NCBI GenBank assembly: GCA_026008535.1
Contig: BRKX01000014.1
Coordinates: forward strand, 50,455,006 to 50,519,005
DNA length: 64,000 bases
From: Perilla frutescens
Taxonomy: Eukaryota; Streptophyta; Magnoliopsida; Lamiales; Lamiaceae
Reading direction: 5' to 3'
The number at the start of each line of letters is the position of its first letter. Within the stretch, counting starts at the first letter, position 1. The notes beneath the pieces were generated by a model, which saw nothing but the letters and a program-made list of their open reading frames with translations, did not search any database and had not been told where the DNA came from. Shown piece after piece: positions 1 to 12,629 of this stretch. The position numbers and the translations under genes were made by a program.

Positions 1-691
1 ATTCAATCAAGAATGATGGTGTTTACTGTTTAACATCAATTTGAGGAGATGGTACATTTTGTGTAGTTACTCATCAATCAATCCATGTATACTCACGACA
101 TATCTCGAGACAGTTCAATAAAGTGGCAAACATAACAGCAAAGATGACTCGTAGTCAAAAGACTGAGCTCTTATAGACAACTGTGTCTCGATGTATATAC
201 TCATTCCGTATTACTAAACAATGTTTCACATCTACAGTTCGAATGAATAATATAATTGATTTTTCCTCAAAAAGAAAGGAAAAAAGAAAAAAAATGTGTG
301 TCACACCCACCATTAATCCACATACACTCACCACAAACAACTCACCATTAATGCAGACTAACAATCGACATACAGACAACTGAGACAAGCATGAAACATC
401 ACAGATTCATGGTGTAAATTTGGCCTTATCTCACCATAAATTTTCACACACACACACAAACATGTAATCACACATCAGAGTCATTAAGTAAATCTGGCCT
501 TATTTCACCATAAATACACAGACAGAGAGGTGTAAGGTGTGTGCATCTACCACACCTTGTACAGACATGAACTAGTTCATGGATTTATGTGGAAAATGTA
601 ATAAAAACAAAAATGGGTGAAAAATGAAACAAAAACTTGCATTTTGGGACATGCTGACAGAAACCGAGATTCAAGGGCTTTTCTTGAAATC

Positions 692-726
<35 letters not shown>

Positions 727-1190
727 GTCACCCACACACACACAAAAACACAACCACCACAACACCACAAAAAAAAAAACAAAACACACACACACACACA
801 CAAACAAACAAACAAACAACAAAATAGAAAACTATCATAACCTGAGAAATGTTTTGAGACTGAAAAAGTAAAGGAAGAAAAGCAAATTTATTTTATGTAA
901 ACATATACATTTTTCGGTGAAAGAAGACAGATTTTTTGTTAGAAAATACCCTTCTAGAATGTTGGGGAGTGGTCGACTTCTCCATCAAGAATTTTGTTTT
1001 TTGCAGAATTTATTTTTCTTTCCCTTTTTTCCTGAGTTTGTTCTCTTGTTTCTTCACTTGACTGCTGCTGCACTTAGCAGCCAGTATCATGTGTGAAAAA
1101 ATTATCCATTAGATGTAATATTTAATTTTTTTTAAGTATGTAATAGTGATTTTTAACTGTACTTTTTGCATTAAAAAAATCTTGGAAATA
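1..1190. other. Intergenic, no gene seen; simple-sequence tracts
   Basis: No open frame here resembles a known protein. The stretch contains an (AG)n tract at about 695-722 and an (AC)n tract at about 784-802 followed by AAAC repeats. The short frames on both strands across these tracts are translations of simple sequence and are not genes. Confidence 0.6.
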
Positions 1191-1415
1191 GTATTTCCCT
1201 GTCTCATTTTGATAGGCTTGTTTTTCTTTTTCGGTATATCCTGATATATAGACGCATTTCTAAATATATCCCTATTTAATATATTCACATTAGACATTAA
1301 TTCAATATTAAAAAAATAAATAAGGGCATATTAGAAAATTGTTGATTAATTGTCTTTTTCAATATTTTCTTAGTCCTCGTGAAAACTTCCAATCAGTCTA
1401 TCAAAATGAGAATGA
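1191..1415. mobile_element. Degenerate Stowaway-like MITE
   Basis: The left end has TCATTTTGATAGGCTTG and the right end, reverse-complemented, has TCATTTTGATAGACTGATT, so the ends form imperfect terminal inverted repeats of about 25-30 bp. The left end matches the reverse complement of the right end of the better preserved element at 37367-37616 through the GGTATATCC/GGTATGTCC block. This is a decayed copy of the same family in the opposite orientation. No coding capacity is visible. Confidence 0.55.
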
Positions 1416-1754
1416 AAAGAGTATATATTATATCGAGGGCGTATAATATCTCAACGTTTAAGCGGCTTATATATTTTTCACTTGTAATGTAATGCTAAAC
1501 AACTTAGATTATATTTTAAAATTTTAAAAAAATGAAAATTGATAACTTATATCGAATTTTTCGCAATTTTTTAATTTCACAGCACAAATGACGTCGTTCA
1601 GTATGACCGGTGAGTGAAATACAACATGTACATGCCATGTGGGATTTTTATGATTGAAAATATCATCTTAGGACATATCAAGATGACATTTTTCAAATGT
1701 TGGGATTTTTTTTTTTTTTCAAAATTCTCTTAAACGTTGCGACATTATATAAAA
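1416..1754. other. AT-rich intergenic, nothing recognised
   Basis: AT-rich sequence with a poly-T run near 1707-1720. I see no gene, RNA or repeat of known type. Confidence 0.5.
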
Positions 1755-3050
1755 GAGTAGTGATTTTCAGCCAGATTCTGGCTAGCAAGAATCTTTTATT
1801 ATTTTTAATAATTAATTAATTTAATTAATAAAACACTAATTATTCAATAAATTTACATTGGTGTCCTCCATAATAATTAGGTCTAATCCTCTAATTAATT
1901 TCCGCTTCTAATGTCTGCTAAAAAAAATCCGCTTCTAATGTCTGCTAAAAAAAATCCGCTTCTAATGTCTGCTCAAAAACAAATCCTCTTCTAATGAATA
2001 TTAGCGATCAAATATTTCCCAAAAAATCAGCAATATTATTTGGGACAATTACAATCACTAATTTCATGATAGAAGGGTAACATAGTAAAAACATAACATT
2101 TAATAATTAACATAATTAATCTATTAATAATATAATTTTATTAATTATTAAAAAATCAGATTCTGGCTAGCTGGCTAGCATTATTGATATAAAAATTACC
2201 ATTATAAATAAATAAAGAGTAGTGATTTTCAGCCAGATTCTGGCTAGCCAGAATCTTTTATTATTTTTAATAATTAATTAATTTAATTAATAAAACACTA
2301 ATTATTCAATAAATTTACATTGGTGTCCTCCATAATAATTAGGTCTAATCCTCCAATTAATTTCCACTTCTAATGTCTGCTAAAAAAAATCCGCTTCTAA
2401 TGTCTGCTCAAAAACAAATCCTCTTCTAATGAATATTAGCGATCAAATATTTCCCAAAAAATCAGCAATATTATTTGGGACAATTACAATCACTAATTTC
2501 ATGATAGAAGGGTAACATAGTAAAAACATAACATTTAATAATTAACATAATTAATCTATTAATAATATAATTTTATTAATTATTAAAAAATCAGATTCTG
2601 GCTGGCTGGCTAGCATTATTGATATAAAAATTACCATTATAAATAAATAAAGAGTAGTGATTTTCAGCCAGATTCTGGCTAGCCAGAATCTTTTATTATT
2701 TTTAATAATTAATTAATTTAATTAATAAAACACTAATTATTCAATAAACTTACATTGATGCCCTCCATAATAGGGCAACTCTATATGCGCTTCAATTCAG
2801 AAGAGATCGAAGATGGAGAAATAATAAAGAAGTGAAGAAAAGAAAGAAGATGAAGTTGCGCCCCTTTCTTCGGATCCACTTCTGGAGTGATTTTAATAAT
2901 TAATTACAAATCACTAATTTCATGACAGAATGATAATATAGTAAAAACATAACATTTAATAATTAACATAATTAATTTATAATAATACAGTTTTATTAAT
3001 CATCAAAAAATTAGATTCTGGCTAGCCAGAATCTGGTTACCTAGCATTAT
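1755..3050. repeat. Three tandem copies of a ~435-462 bp MITE-like unit with a 20-bp palindrome
   Basis: Units start with GAGTAGTGATTTTCAGCC at about 1755, 2217 and 2652. Each begins with GATTCTGGCTAGCCAGAATC, a perfect 20-bp palindrome in copies 2 and 3 (one change in copy 1), and ends with a related GATTCTGGCTAGC block in front of the next unit. The ends are therefore inverted repeats (AGAATCT followed by TTTTTAATAATTAAT on both sides). Copy 1 is 27 bp longer because it has an extra 27-bp block (CGCTTCTAATGTCTGCT plus an A-run). In copy 3 the centre is replaced near 2770-2890 by unrelated sequence of higher GC content. Confidence 0.8.
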
Positions 3051-3629
3051 TCATAAATACAATAGGATTATTTTTACCATAAAAATACGAGAGCAGAACT
3101 TATAATAAGACATTAAGACGCACAAATAGAAATATTTAATAATAGTGTTCACAGAGTAAAAAAAGTATCATAATAAATATGTAATAATTATATTTAAGGG
3201 AACAATATCTGTAAATACCCAATCATTTTCTCCCTTTTACATAAAAAACTCAACCTGTATTAAATTAATGATTTCGTTCATAAAATAAACGAAATTATCT
3301 GCCTCCAACGAAGGCATATGAATTAATTTTGATGTATTATATATCATCAGCATTAGGCTTGCCACGTGGAATTTCCAGTCAATAAATTAAATTACACGAA
3401 AATAAATAATCATATGTCGGACAAAAAAATTATGCCATTTTCAACTATTTTTTAAATTCAAATCAAAATGATGTCATTTTAATTCGGCATGTGATTATTT
3501 ATTTTTACATAAATCATAAATCGGTTTATTGAGAAGTTCACACACACATCTCTCTCGCATGCCTCGTGGTATTTTCGGTGCTAGAAAATTAATTGCATGA
3601 TAAATTTGTAGTAAATTTAAAAATTGAGT
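3051..3629. other. AT-rich intergenic, nothing recognised
   Basis: I see no gene or RNA here. The sequence is AT-rich with scattered short repeats. Confidence 0.5.
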
Positions 3630-3636
3630 ATTTTTT

Positions 3637-4018
3637 AGGGTTAATTGCTTTAAAAATCATGAACTTTGAGCTTAGTTGCAAATTTAACATGAACTTTAAA
3701 AATAGGCAATTAAAACACCAACTTTGAATTCGTGTGTTATTCAACATCCTCAAATTTTTATAAAATAAATTCATCTATAATCAAACATACAATTTGCTTG
3801 TCTTTTCGAGCCCGTCATGACTCGACCATAAATTTTTTAAAAGAACGTCAAAGTGATCACAATTGTATGTTGGATTGAAGGTCAATTTATTTTATAAAAA
3901 TTTGGGGATGTTGAATAACACACAAATTCAAAGTTGATGTTTTAATTGCCTACTTTTAAAGTTCATGTTAAATTCGCAACTAAACTCAAAGTTTGTGATT
4001 TTTAAGGCAATTATCCCT
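3637..4018. mobile_element. Foldback MITE, ~160-bp inverted arms, 7-bp target duplication
   Basis: The arms 3637-3795 and about 3855-4018 are imperfect reverse complements along their whole length. Landmarks include AACATGAACTTTAAAA, GGCAATTAAAAC and GTGTTATTCAACATCC on one arm and their complements on the other. The termini are AGGGTTAATTGC and GCAATTATCCCT. The flanks carry a direct 7-bp duplication, ATTTTTT (3630-3636 and 4019-4025). There is no coding capacity. The superfamily is uncertain. Confidence 0.8.
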
Positions 4019-4025
4019 ATTTTTT

Positions 4026-5479
4026 ATTAATAGCTTTGATTAGGGTCATTTTTTTATATATTAAAAAAACAACCAAATATATGACTTAAAAGTGTAATTT
4101 GCCAAAATAATAATAATAATTAAATGAATATATTTCAAATCAAACAAACTGGGATGATTTATTGGAATTTTATTTTTTAAATATGAGACATGCAATATTT
4201 TATTTTTTAAACAATGAGAAATCTCTATAATAGTTATTTGTGGTGCATATTTTGCGTATATATATTTTTATTTTTATTTTACTCACACATCCGACATGTG
4301 GTATTGAGGAGATTCAAATTCGTGATTTTTATTGTCCAAACAACCTCACTCGATCGCTAGGTCATCCCCCGGAGTATTTTGCGTATATTTTACTTCTTCT
4401 ATTGTAGTAATTTGTATATTATATGAGAGAAATAAATTCATAAGGCATGAGTGAGAAGCATTTTTTTTGTGAACTATTTTATGCTCTTATATTAATTTAT
4501 AAACTATATTTGAGATGTAAATCCAATGGACAAACTCAATGTGATAAATTTAACCTAAAGCAAAATTCAAAACATACAATATTTTATTGCGACTACCTAA
4601 TTATTTATTGAAATGGTGATTATGCTAATTTATTACGTTGATCTTAATTCTAAATGGCTGGAACCCAAATTAGATTATATAATAATTTTTGCAAAAGTTT
4701 GATTTTTCCTTTGTAACTCCAAAATTTATTGGATTTCTTTTTAATTTTCCTTTTCTCTTTGTAATTTTGTAGATATGAGATTGGCTATTAATGTTAGGCG
4801 CGTAGAAGTAATAATTAATCAAAGCAAAAATTCTAAAAATCTTAGTATAAATAGTGAATAAATGATGTAAACAAGTAGATTATTGCAAAATTACACCACT
4901 AATATAAGATACAATAAATTTTGAATTATCAATTTTATGGTCGAATTTGAGAGTTGACTATAAAAGAGCCGTCTCGTATGACTATGAAATAAATAGTAAA
5001 TGATTTTTAGTAATGTCGTTTTGTTAATGGTACAAATAATAAAACTAGTCGATATTTTAGAAAGTATACAAAATTGTAACCATAAATTTTGACCTAACAC
5101 GATATTTTATGCTACAATATTTCACTATGATATTTTTATTATTTGAGAGACTATAGTCGGTTCATAAGTTCATATCAAAATCATGGTTTTTTGTTCAATT
5201 ATAAATAACAGGAGCGAGATTTATCCAGTGCACACTTCAGTAACGGCTGCGGCCTGCGAGTTATCCTCGACATAAAAAAAATTAATATAAATAAATTGTA
5301 CTCACAAATTATAATTATATTCGTGAAATGGCTTGTGAATATATTTATGTCCACAACTTTTCTTTATTTTGTTTGATAATGGAAATAAAAGATCGAATTA
5401 CTAAAAAAGAAAAATATTTGCAACTAATTTTGTTCAAGTTAGTAATAGTAAATTAACAACATACATATCATGTGTAAAC
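4026..5479. other. AT-rich intergenic, nothing recognised
   Basis: About 1.45 kb of AT-rich DNA. Translated frames are short and show no recognisable domain. No RNA gene is seen. Confidence 0.5.
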
Positions 5480-6085
5480 ATTTGATGAATACGATAAATA
5501 TACGGTAAGCTCGTATAAATTTAAATTATAAAATGTCCAAATAATTCGAGAATGTATAATAAATAAACCGTTAGCTCGTATAAAGTTATATTCATGAGAC
5601 ATCCTACTAGCTCAACAACGTAAATATGTAATGAAGATGCGACAAAGATATCGTTAGCTCGTACTAAATTAACTCGGAAATGTAAATACTTTAGAAAGAT
5701 ACGACAAATAAACCGTTAGCTAATATAGAAGTCACATTTATGAAACGTTCGACCAACTCAGGAATGGAAATATGATAATTACGAAGATACGACAGATATA
5801 TCATTAGCTCGTACATAATTCACATTATAAAATTCCAACTCACACGGAAATGTAAAAATATTACGAAAATACGATAAATAAACTGTTAGCTCATACATAA
5901 GTTACATTTATGAAACATCAAACTAACTCAAGAAAGGAAATATGATACGGAGTCACGACAAATATATCATCAGCTCGTATGTAATTTATTATTATAAATC
6001 ATTCAACTAACTCTGGAACGTAAATATATTATGAAAATATGACAAATAAAACCGATAGTTCGTACATAAGTCATTTTTTTGAAAT
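5480..6085. repeat. Diverged tandem satellite, ~65-90 bp period
   Basis: The core GTTAGCTCGTA recurs in diverged form near 5505, 5570, 5655, 5719, 5804, 5887, 5969 and 6053. It is usually preceded by an ACGACAAATA-like block and followed by a block resembling ATTATAAAAT or CATTTATGAAAC. About eight units are present, clearly old and diverged. No coding capacity is seen. Confidence 0.65.
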
Positions 6086-6167
6086 ACTACTACATGATTA
6101 GCAAATTATATTTATGATTGGTCCAAGTAACTAACGAAATAAGAGAAACACTTATTTGCACTAGGTG

Positions 6168-6516
6168 CACTATTAGACGCATTGACCGGGTCAATGTCGG
6201 AAAATGCGCGTTGACCCGGTCAACTAAAAAGATGCTTCAAAATCAGTATCAACTATAACACTAAAAAATATCACTCAAAAGCCTAAACATATCACATATA
6301 TCCATAAAAAGTATCAGCCAAAATAAATAAATAAAAAACCTCTCTCAAAATCAGTATCAACCGTAATACTAAAAAGTATCACTCAAAATTCAAAATGTAT
6401 CACCTATTTTACCATTTTTCTTTTTTACGGGTTGACTGGGTTAACGCACGTTGACCCGCGTTTGACCCGATCAAATGTGTTGACCACATGATATAAGTTT
6501 ATATACATCTAGTGCA
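6168..6516. mobile_element. MITE of the GTATCA-rich family, copy A
   Basis: Begins with TTTGCACTAGGTGCAC and ends with CATCTAGTGCATG, imperfect terminal inverted repeats, with GTTGACCCGGTCAA-like blocks just inside each end. The middle repeats AGTATCAACTATAACACTAAAAA and similar blocks. Related copies lie at 43026-43295 and 45976-46252. Non-coding. Confidence 0.55.
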
Positions 6517-6828
6517 TGTAAAATTTTACCATGAAATAATTAAGTGAGAAAGTAGTATTAATCATGAAAATTGAAAATTACAATTAATTTTCTTGTATTT
6601 TTTACCTCAACCAAAGCTTATCTATAAAATCCCAAATTCAAAAATTGCAAGGTAGGAATGAGGTGAAAAGGGGCTGGACATTAATTAGGGTTCCATCTCG
6701 CAATCCGGAAATTGGGGTTTTGGGAAAATCTCACTACCAAATTTGATTTTCGATTGGAATAACCATGGTTAAACCAAATGATGGTGGAAAAAGGGTTAAA
6801 GGCTAACTACACCTTGGGTTAGCGACCC

Positions 6829-6839
6829 CTATAAATATG
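6829..6839 (+). promoter_or_regulatory. Probable TATA box of the RING ligase gene
   Basis: CTATAAATATG is a good plant TATA box. It lies about 30 bp upstream of the likely start of the transcribed leader (near 6860), which contains a GA-rich tract typical of plant 5' UTRs. The position is inferred from sequence only; there are no transcript data. Confidence 0.5.
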
Positions 6840-6859
6840 AAGCCGTGACGCATCACACG

Positions 6860-8755
6860 CACAGTGGAAGAGCGAGAGACAGCTTCTTCAGAGAGAGAGA
6901 GAGAGAGAGAGAGAGCTAAAAAAAGGACAAAAAGAGGGTGTTTATGCGTGTTGGAGGCTACTGCTTTTCAATTCACAACGTTTCGTGAGTGCCCCTTTTC
7001 ACTGACTAATTTAACTCGGCTGTTCATTTCACGAACTCAATTAATTTTAGTGTTGGTAAAAATGAAAAAAAAAAATCTGATTTTCTATTTCTTTCTTTCG
7101 TTTCGGGGAGTTTTTGTTGGTCATTGAACTCAATTGATTTTGATGTTAATGCCGGAAAAAAAAATGATGTTGGTAAATGAAGGATTTTTTTTTCTAGTTC
7201 TTTCTTTTGTTTTGTCGAGTTTTTCTTCTCTTTGTCGTCGTCGTGATTTTTCAGCTTTAGCATTTTTTTTTGTTTTTTTTTTTACTTTTTTTGGGTTTTT
7301 TGTTTGCAGTAATGTTTGTGTAGAATGATTTTTGTTGATGATGTTTGTTTAGTGAAGCGGACATGCAATTGAATTAATAATCAGAGTGTGATTTATGTTT
7401 TTTTTTTTTGGTTTCTAATCTTTGTTTATTTGAGTGTATTCAGTGCAGGGGAAGTTCTAAGAAAGCTCAATTTTTCAAAGCTTTGCAGGTATCCTTCTAT
7501 CTTGATTGTCATTAGAAATTTGTTTAGTAAAGCGAACATGCAATTGGATTAATAATCATAGTGAGATTTTGTGGTTTTCTGTTTGTTTCTAATCCAGATT
7601 TATTTGAATGTATTCAGTGCAGGGGAAGATCGAAGAAAGTTCAATTTGCCGAAGCTTTGCAGGTACCCTTCATTCTCGATCGTCATTGGAAATTTATTTA
7701 TTTTATCAACTGAATTTATTTATTTTATCAACTGATTGTTGGTGATTCATGTGTTGTGTTGTTCTCATTGATTTATGTGGTGATTATCATGGAGATTTAT
7801 TGCTTGTTCAATCATGTAGAAAGTTATGCCATTCACTCGATTTTTTTGTATCTGCCCTTGGTTCGGATCCTGTTTTTCTCATTGGCCATGAGTATTTATT
7901 TATATGAAATAATTATAATTGTTTCCTGAATTAATAGAAACCAATGTCATTTAAACTTTCCTGATATGTTATGTTTATTATTTCCTTGTTTTTCTTTTAC
8001 TTATTTGGATACCGGACAACCGTTACATAGATAAACATTTGCCATGCTGCAGAGCTACAAATTAGTCGTTCTTTTTTTTGGGGGGGGGGGGTGTGGTAAA
8101 TAGATACACATTAGTCGTTTCTGAATCTATGCAACACGACAAATGTGTATTTATGTACCCTTTATCCCCAAAAAAGAACAAGTATCTAGGCAACACAACA
8201 AACGTGTATCTATGCAACACGACAAATGTATATTTATGTACCCTCACCAAAAATGTGACAACAAATATGTATCTGTGCAACCGTTGTACAGTATCCAAAT
8301 AAGTTTGTCAGACTGCTCATCTTTTTTTCTTCTAATGTTTGTTCTTGTTAACTATGTGAACGTGTCTTTAAATTTTAAGCGAACTTCAAGTTAGTGTTCT
8401 CTCAGTTCTAGTTATAGTAATTCAGAATAAATTTGAAAATTTTCAATTTGCTGACATGTTCACTCGTTATCACTAATTGCTTAATCTGACATGGATTTAG
8501 TGTTAACTGCTGATGATTTCTTCCATTATATTTTCTATATTGATTAAGACAAATAAGAACTTCTCTCCTGGATTAAATCGAATATCATGTCTTTTAAATA
8601 AACTTTCTTATATTTGCCATTATTTCCTGTTGCTGTTTTATTGCTACTTATTATGAAACCATTTTGATATATTACTGATGACTGTCACATTGACCACTAC
8701 AGCAGGGAAGTTTGAGGCATTTGATCTCACGGAACTTGTTTTGTGAGTAAGAAAC
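6860..8755 (+). other. 5' UTR with introns of the RING ligase gene, duplicated 40-nt mini-exon
   Basis: The leader likely starts near 6860 and contains a GA tract at about 6888-6915. A donor GTGAGT lies at 6985. Two 40-nt candidate mini-exons, 7449-7488 and 7623-7662, are each bounded by TGCAG upstream and GT(A) downstream. They sit in a ~177-bp tandem duplication (about 7344-7500 and 7521-7680) that also copies the flanking intron sequence. The last leader exon begins at about 8706 after AGCAG and runs to the ATG at 8756. The long intron (7663-8705) holds a diverged CACGACAAATGTGTAT minisatellite near 8100-8290 and a G-run at about 8082-8091. The exon structure is inferred from splice consensus. 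Confidence 0.5.
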
Positions 8756-11520
8756 ATGAGTGAAAATTGCAGTGATGTTGACTGTGGCAGTGACGAAGTC
8801 TCAGATCTTTTGGTCATTGAGAAGGGTAGAAATAAGAGGAAATTTTTAGCTGATTTATCACTGGACCTTCCAGCTGAAGTATCAAGAACGTCTCTAACGG
8901 AATTCCCCAGGTATGAAATGCTAGAGGAAAAGTTTCGAAACGCTTTGAATGAGTTGGGATCCATTATGGAGAGGTCTGAAGACTCTATTGAGGAGGAGGA
9001 CATTGAAGAATTCCAAGAGTCTGATTGGGAAGATCCTGTGACCTGTCAGCTTGAGGAGCTGTTGACGAACAATTTATTTGCGACTTTCTGCAGTGCAGTG
9101 AAGAAGATTGTTGAATCTGGGTACACTGAAGAAATTGCTGAGTGGGCCGTTTTAAATAGCAGCCTGTTCCATGGTAGTAAAGATGCTGTATCCAATGTCG
9201 TAGATGGTGCTATGACTTTACTAAAGAGAGAGAAGGAGTTGGGTAAACCAAAGCATCCTGTATTTGATGGACTGCAGAGCCTTGTAGACTACACATTACT
9301 GGAGATGATTTATGTTCTTCGAGAGGTTCGGCCAACCGCGTCTGTATTAGAAGCGATGTGGAGCCTATTAATAAGTGATTTAAACCTCGTAAATGCATGT
9401 GTAACGGAAGGAGGCCCAGAGGGTGGTTCTTGTAGCCAGGGAGCATCTGGAGAAAACCAAACACTTTCCCAATCTAAATCTGAAACTTCTGGCACCAGTC
9501 AATCAAAGGATTCTAACAACTCGGGTTCTCAGCCCAAAGCCCCTGCTGCTTCCCCTGTTAGCCAGCCAACAAACAAGCAGAGTCCCGGTGAACTGGATAG
9601 TCCTGGAAAAGAAAGTTCTCCTGCATCTCAAGAAGCAAAGGGAAACTCATCAGCCATTGATGGGGAGAATATCCAGACTTCATCCCAAGGAACTGCCGTG
9701 GATGACAAATCAGGGGTTAGTAGAAAGGGTTTATCCATCAATTCAAAGAGAGATATGCTTCGGCAGAAGGCTTTTCAGTTTGAGAAAAATTACAAAGGCC
9801 GCCTATCGAAGGGGGCTTTTAAGGCCAAAGTTGCTGCCTGGGGAAGTATGGTGTTGGACAAGTCATTGAGGTCGTCTTCTAGCGTTGCAATGAAGGGAGC
9901 TCTTTCCAAGTTACCTATTTCAGCTGCAAGTGTTAGCTCTGTTGTGGAAGGTAACAACCATCCAGCAAGCAATTCGCCATCCCTTGGGCCTACCAGCAGT
10001 GTTAAAGATGCTGTGTTTGCATTACCTGCAGTAAGCACTAAATCTCACGCATCTGCTGTTCCAGATGCTAAATGTGGTTCGAAGAGTGGAGCCAATGCTT
10101 CTGATACTCCTAAGGCTGTTGATTATTATGCTTCAATTCCATTTGATGAAACTCTGCAGAAGCACGTCCCTCAAGATGACAAAGACGAGGCCATTCTTAT
10201 TCTAACCCCCTATATGCAAGATATTCAGAAAGAGCTCCAAGGATGGACGGAGTGGGCTAATGAGAAGGTTATGCAAGCTGCACGGAGGCTTGGAAAGGAA
10301 CAGGCAGAGTTGAAAATGTTGAGGCAAGAGAAAGAAGAGATAGAAAAATTTAAGAAGGAGAAGCAAGCTTTGGAAGAGAGTACCCAGAAGCGGCTGTCTG
10401 AAATGGAGTATGCCCTGTCCAATGCCACCAACCAGATTGAGGTGGCAAAAGGCACCACTCGTCGCCTTGAAGATGAGAATAATATCTTGAAGAACGAGAT
10501 GGAGGCTGCTAAGGTGCAGACGCTAAGGGCTGCTTCTAACTTGCAGACTGCTCTGCAAAGAGAGCAGGAGACCGTGAAGAAATTGCAGTCGTGGGAAGCA
10601 GAGAAGTGTTTAGTCCAAGAGAAACTGACAAATCTGAAACGCGATATAACTGCACTAAACAGTCGAATAGAAAAAGCTAAAGGACGTCAGGATCAGTTCA
10701 AGGTACGGACTACCTAAAATATATATAAAACAATCTCAGTTTCTCTCAGCACAGGTGCCTAAAAATTAGTTTTCTGTTGTATCAATGAGTTTATCAGTGT
10801 CTAACCATCCACCTTATCTCATACTGCTCGGGCTCAAGGTCCCAATAGTCACATCGATTTAGGTATGCATAATCTTAGGAATTAAAGGATGTTCAGGCTC
10901 CAAACCCATCAAACATAGAATACTTATTTTATTTTGTTTTGTTTTGTTTTCCTCTCTTTTAAAAAAAAAATAATAATAATAGCTGAAACTGTGTTTTGCT
11001 ATTCTAGGCTCTCTGGAAGCAGGAGGAGAAGGAGAAACTAAAAAATCAGAAACAAATAGATTCCCTAAGGAGGAAACTAGAAGAAGAAGAAGCTGTGATG
11101 AAAGCAGAAGCGGACAACATAAAAAAAGCCGCGGAGAAGGACATGCTGAGATGTGAAGATGGCATCAAGAATCTTCAGAATATGATTGCGGAAATGAGAC
11201 TCGAGTCTAACAGATCAAAGATTGCAGCCCTTAACATGGGCTACGGCAGCTATTTAACAGGTCTCCCCGGATCACAACTCCCTAAAGTGACTAAGAGGTT
11301 GGCCGTCTTTCAGGACTTCGGTGAGGAGCCGGACGTGAAACAAGAAAGGGAATGCATCATGTGTATGACAGACGAGATCTCTGTGGTTTTCATCCCATGC
11401 GCGCACCAGGTTCTTTGCGGCCCATGCAACGTGCTCCATGAAAAGCAAGGCATGAATGACTGTCCTTCTTGCAGGACGATCATCCAGAAGCGCGTCTCTG
11501 TCACTTACCGTGCAGATTAG
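8756..11520 (+). CDS. RING-type E3 ubiquitin ligase, RF4/RF298/MND1-interacting protein 1-like
   Basis: Predicted to transfer ubiquitin to unknown substrates in the cytosol or nucleus. The CDS joins 8756-10702 (649 codons) and 11008-11520 (170 residues plus stop), giving 819 aa; the intron is 10703-11007 with GTACGG and TTCTAG ends, phase 0. The N-terminal third has the acidic leader and the conserved alpha-helical region typical of plant MIP1/RF298 proteins (about residues 95-225). A Ser/Gln/Pro-rich linker (about 235-325) follows. A long charged coiled coil runs from about 490 to 740. The C-terminal RING-HC finger has Cys765, Cys768, Cys780, His782, Cys786, Cys789, Cys801 and Cys804, a complete C3HC4 set. 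Length and order match the family. The start is the first ATG after the leader exon and opens MSENCSDVDCGSDEV. The gene looks intact; substrate and pathway cannot be read from sequence. Confidence 0.92.
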
Positions 11521-12629
11521 TAGTCTCCTTCCAATGGTAGCTTCTGGGAAACTTGGTTGCATTTTGATGGTAGCCTTATATCGCTATTAGTATTAGTACA
11601 TTTTGAAGCAGGAAAAAAAAAAAAAAAACAGTTTAGAAGACTCAGAAAAAAGGGTTAGAAATTGAGTAGCTGATGCTTCATGAATCAAATTGGTGGAAAT
11701 GGTTTACATTGGGATGTACATCCTCTCCTTTTTTTTACTTGCCTTTCTTGCAAATTGCAATAATTAAGTTGAAATTTTTCTTCTTTTTTTGTATGTTAAT
11801 TTGTAGGTGAAGTTTCTCTCTCTCTAGTTTTATCGTCCAAAAAAGAGTCCTTTTTTCATAAAAACTCATTTTGTAGAAATTATGTTTGTATTTAGATCAA
11901 TGGTTTCGGTTATCATTGCATCTTTGATTTCTTGTACTAATTTTAGCATCTTTTGATTCTTTATATTCCGATAGGGGTGTGCATTCGGTCGATATGATTC
12001 AAATTCAAAGTTGACCAAAAAATTGAACCGGGTTTATCGTGATTGGCTATCCACAGTCGTTATTTATAAGTCTACTATTGGACTCCGTATATCGGCATTG
12101 GCGGTTAGCCGTTGCTCTACCGAGGTTTGCAGAACAATTTAGGTGACCATGGTGATCATAAAAAATAGCTCAAAATGAAGGTCGCAATACCGAAAATAAG
12201 TAGAAAGTGTTGTGGTACCTCTCTTGTATAACTATGATCTATCTACGTTTTTATCTTGACGATTTGTTTGTCTAGCTAGTATTTACTCCGTACGATACAA
12301 AACATTTTTTTTACAAATCACAATGTTAAAATTTTAAACACGACGACATTATTATATGTAGAAGGAAAAATAATCTAATCGTTTGTACTAAGAATGATGG
12401 TATATAAATTCTTAACCATGTGGTGTGTAACTAATTAAATGACAATGCATTATCATAAATCATAATAATGTGTACCTAAAAATTAGTTACAACTTTTCCG
12501 ATTTAAATTCTAAATAAATGTGGAGGTTGACTAATTAAGATTTAACAGAAACCGTATTTTTTGGTAATTATTTATTTCAACTTTTTTAATAGTATAAATA
12601 ATATTAATATTGTTGTTTTAACAAAAGAA
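11521..12629. other. 3' UTR of the RING ligase gene, then intergenic
   Basis: The first 200-300 bp are probably the 3' UTR (A-run near 11612-11628; possible polyadenylation signals are AATAATT-like, near 11758-11765). A block from about 11972 (GGGGTGTGCATTCGGTC, then a Q/N-type AACCGGG region) resembles the end of a dispersed plant repeat also seen near 56260. The rest is AT-rich with no gene seen. Confidence 0.45.

Noticed and set aside
617..871. Frames across the (AG)n and (AC)n tracts
   Set aside because: Low-complexity translations rich in Arg-Glu and Thr-His; no evidence for a gene.
8644..9003. Minus-strand frame of 119 codons and other minus-strand frames under 8756-11520
   Set aside because: Shadows of the RING ligase exons, which have clear family features on the + strand.
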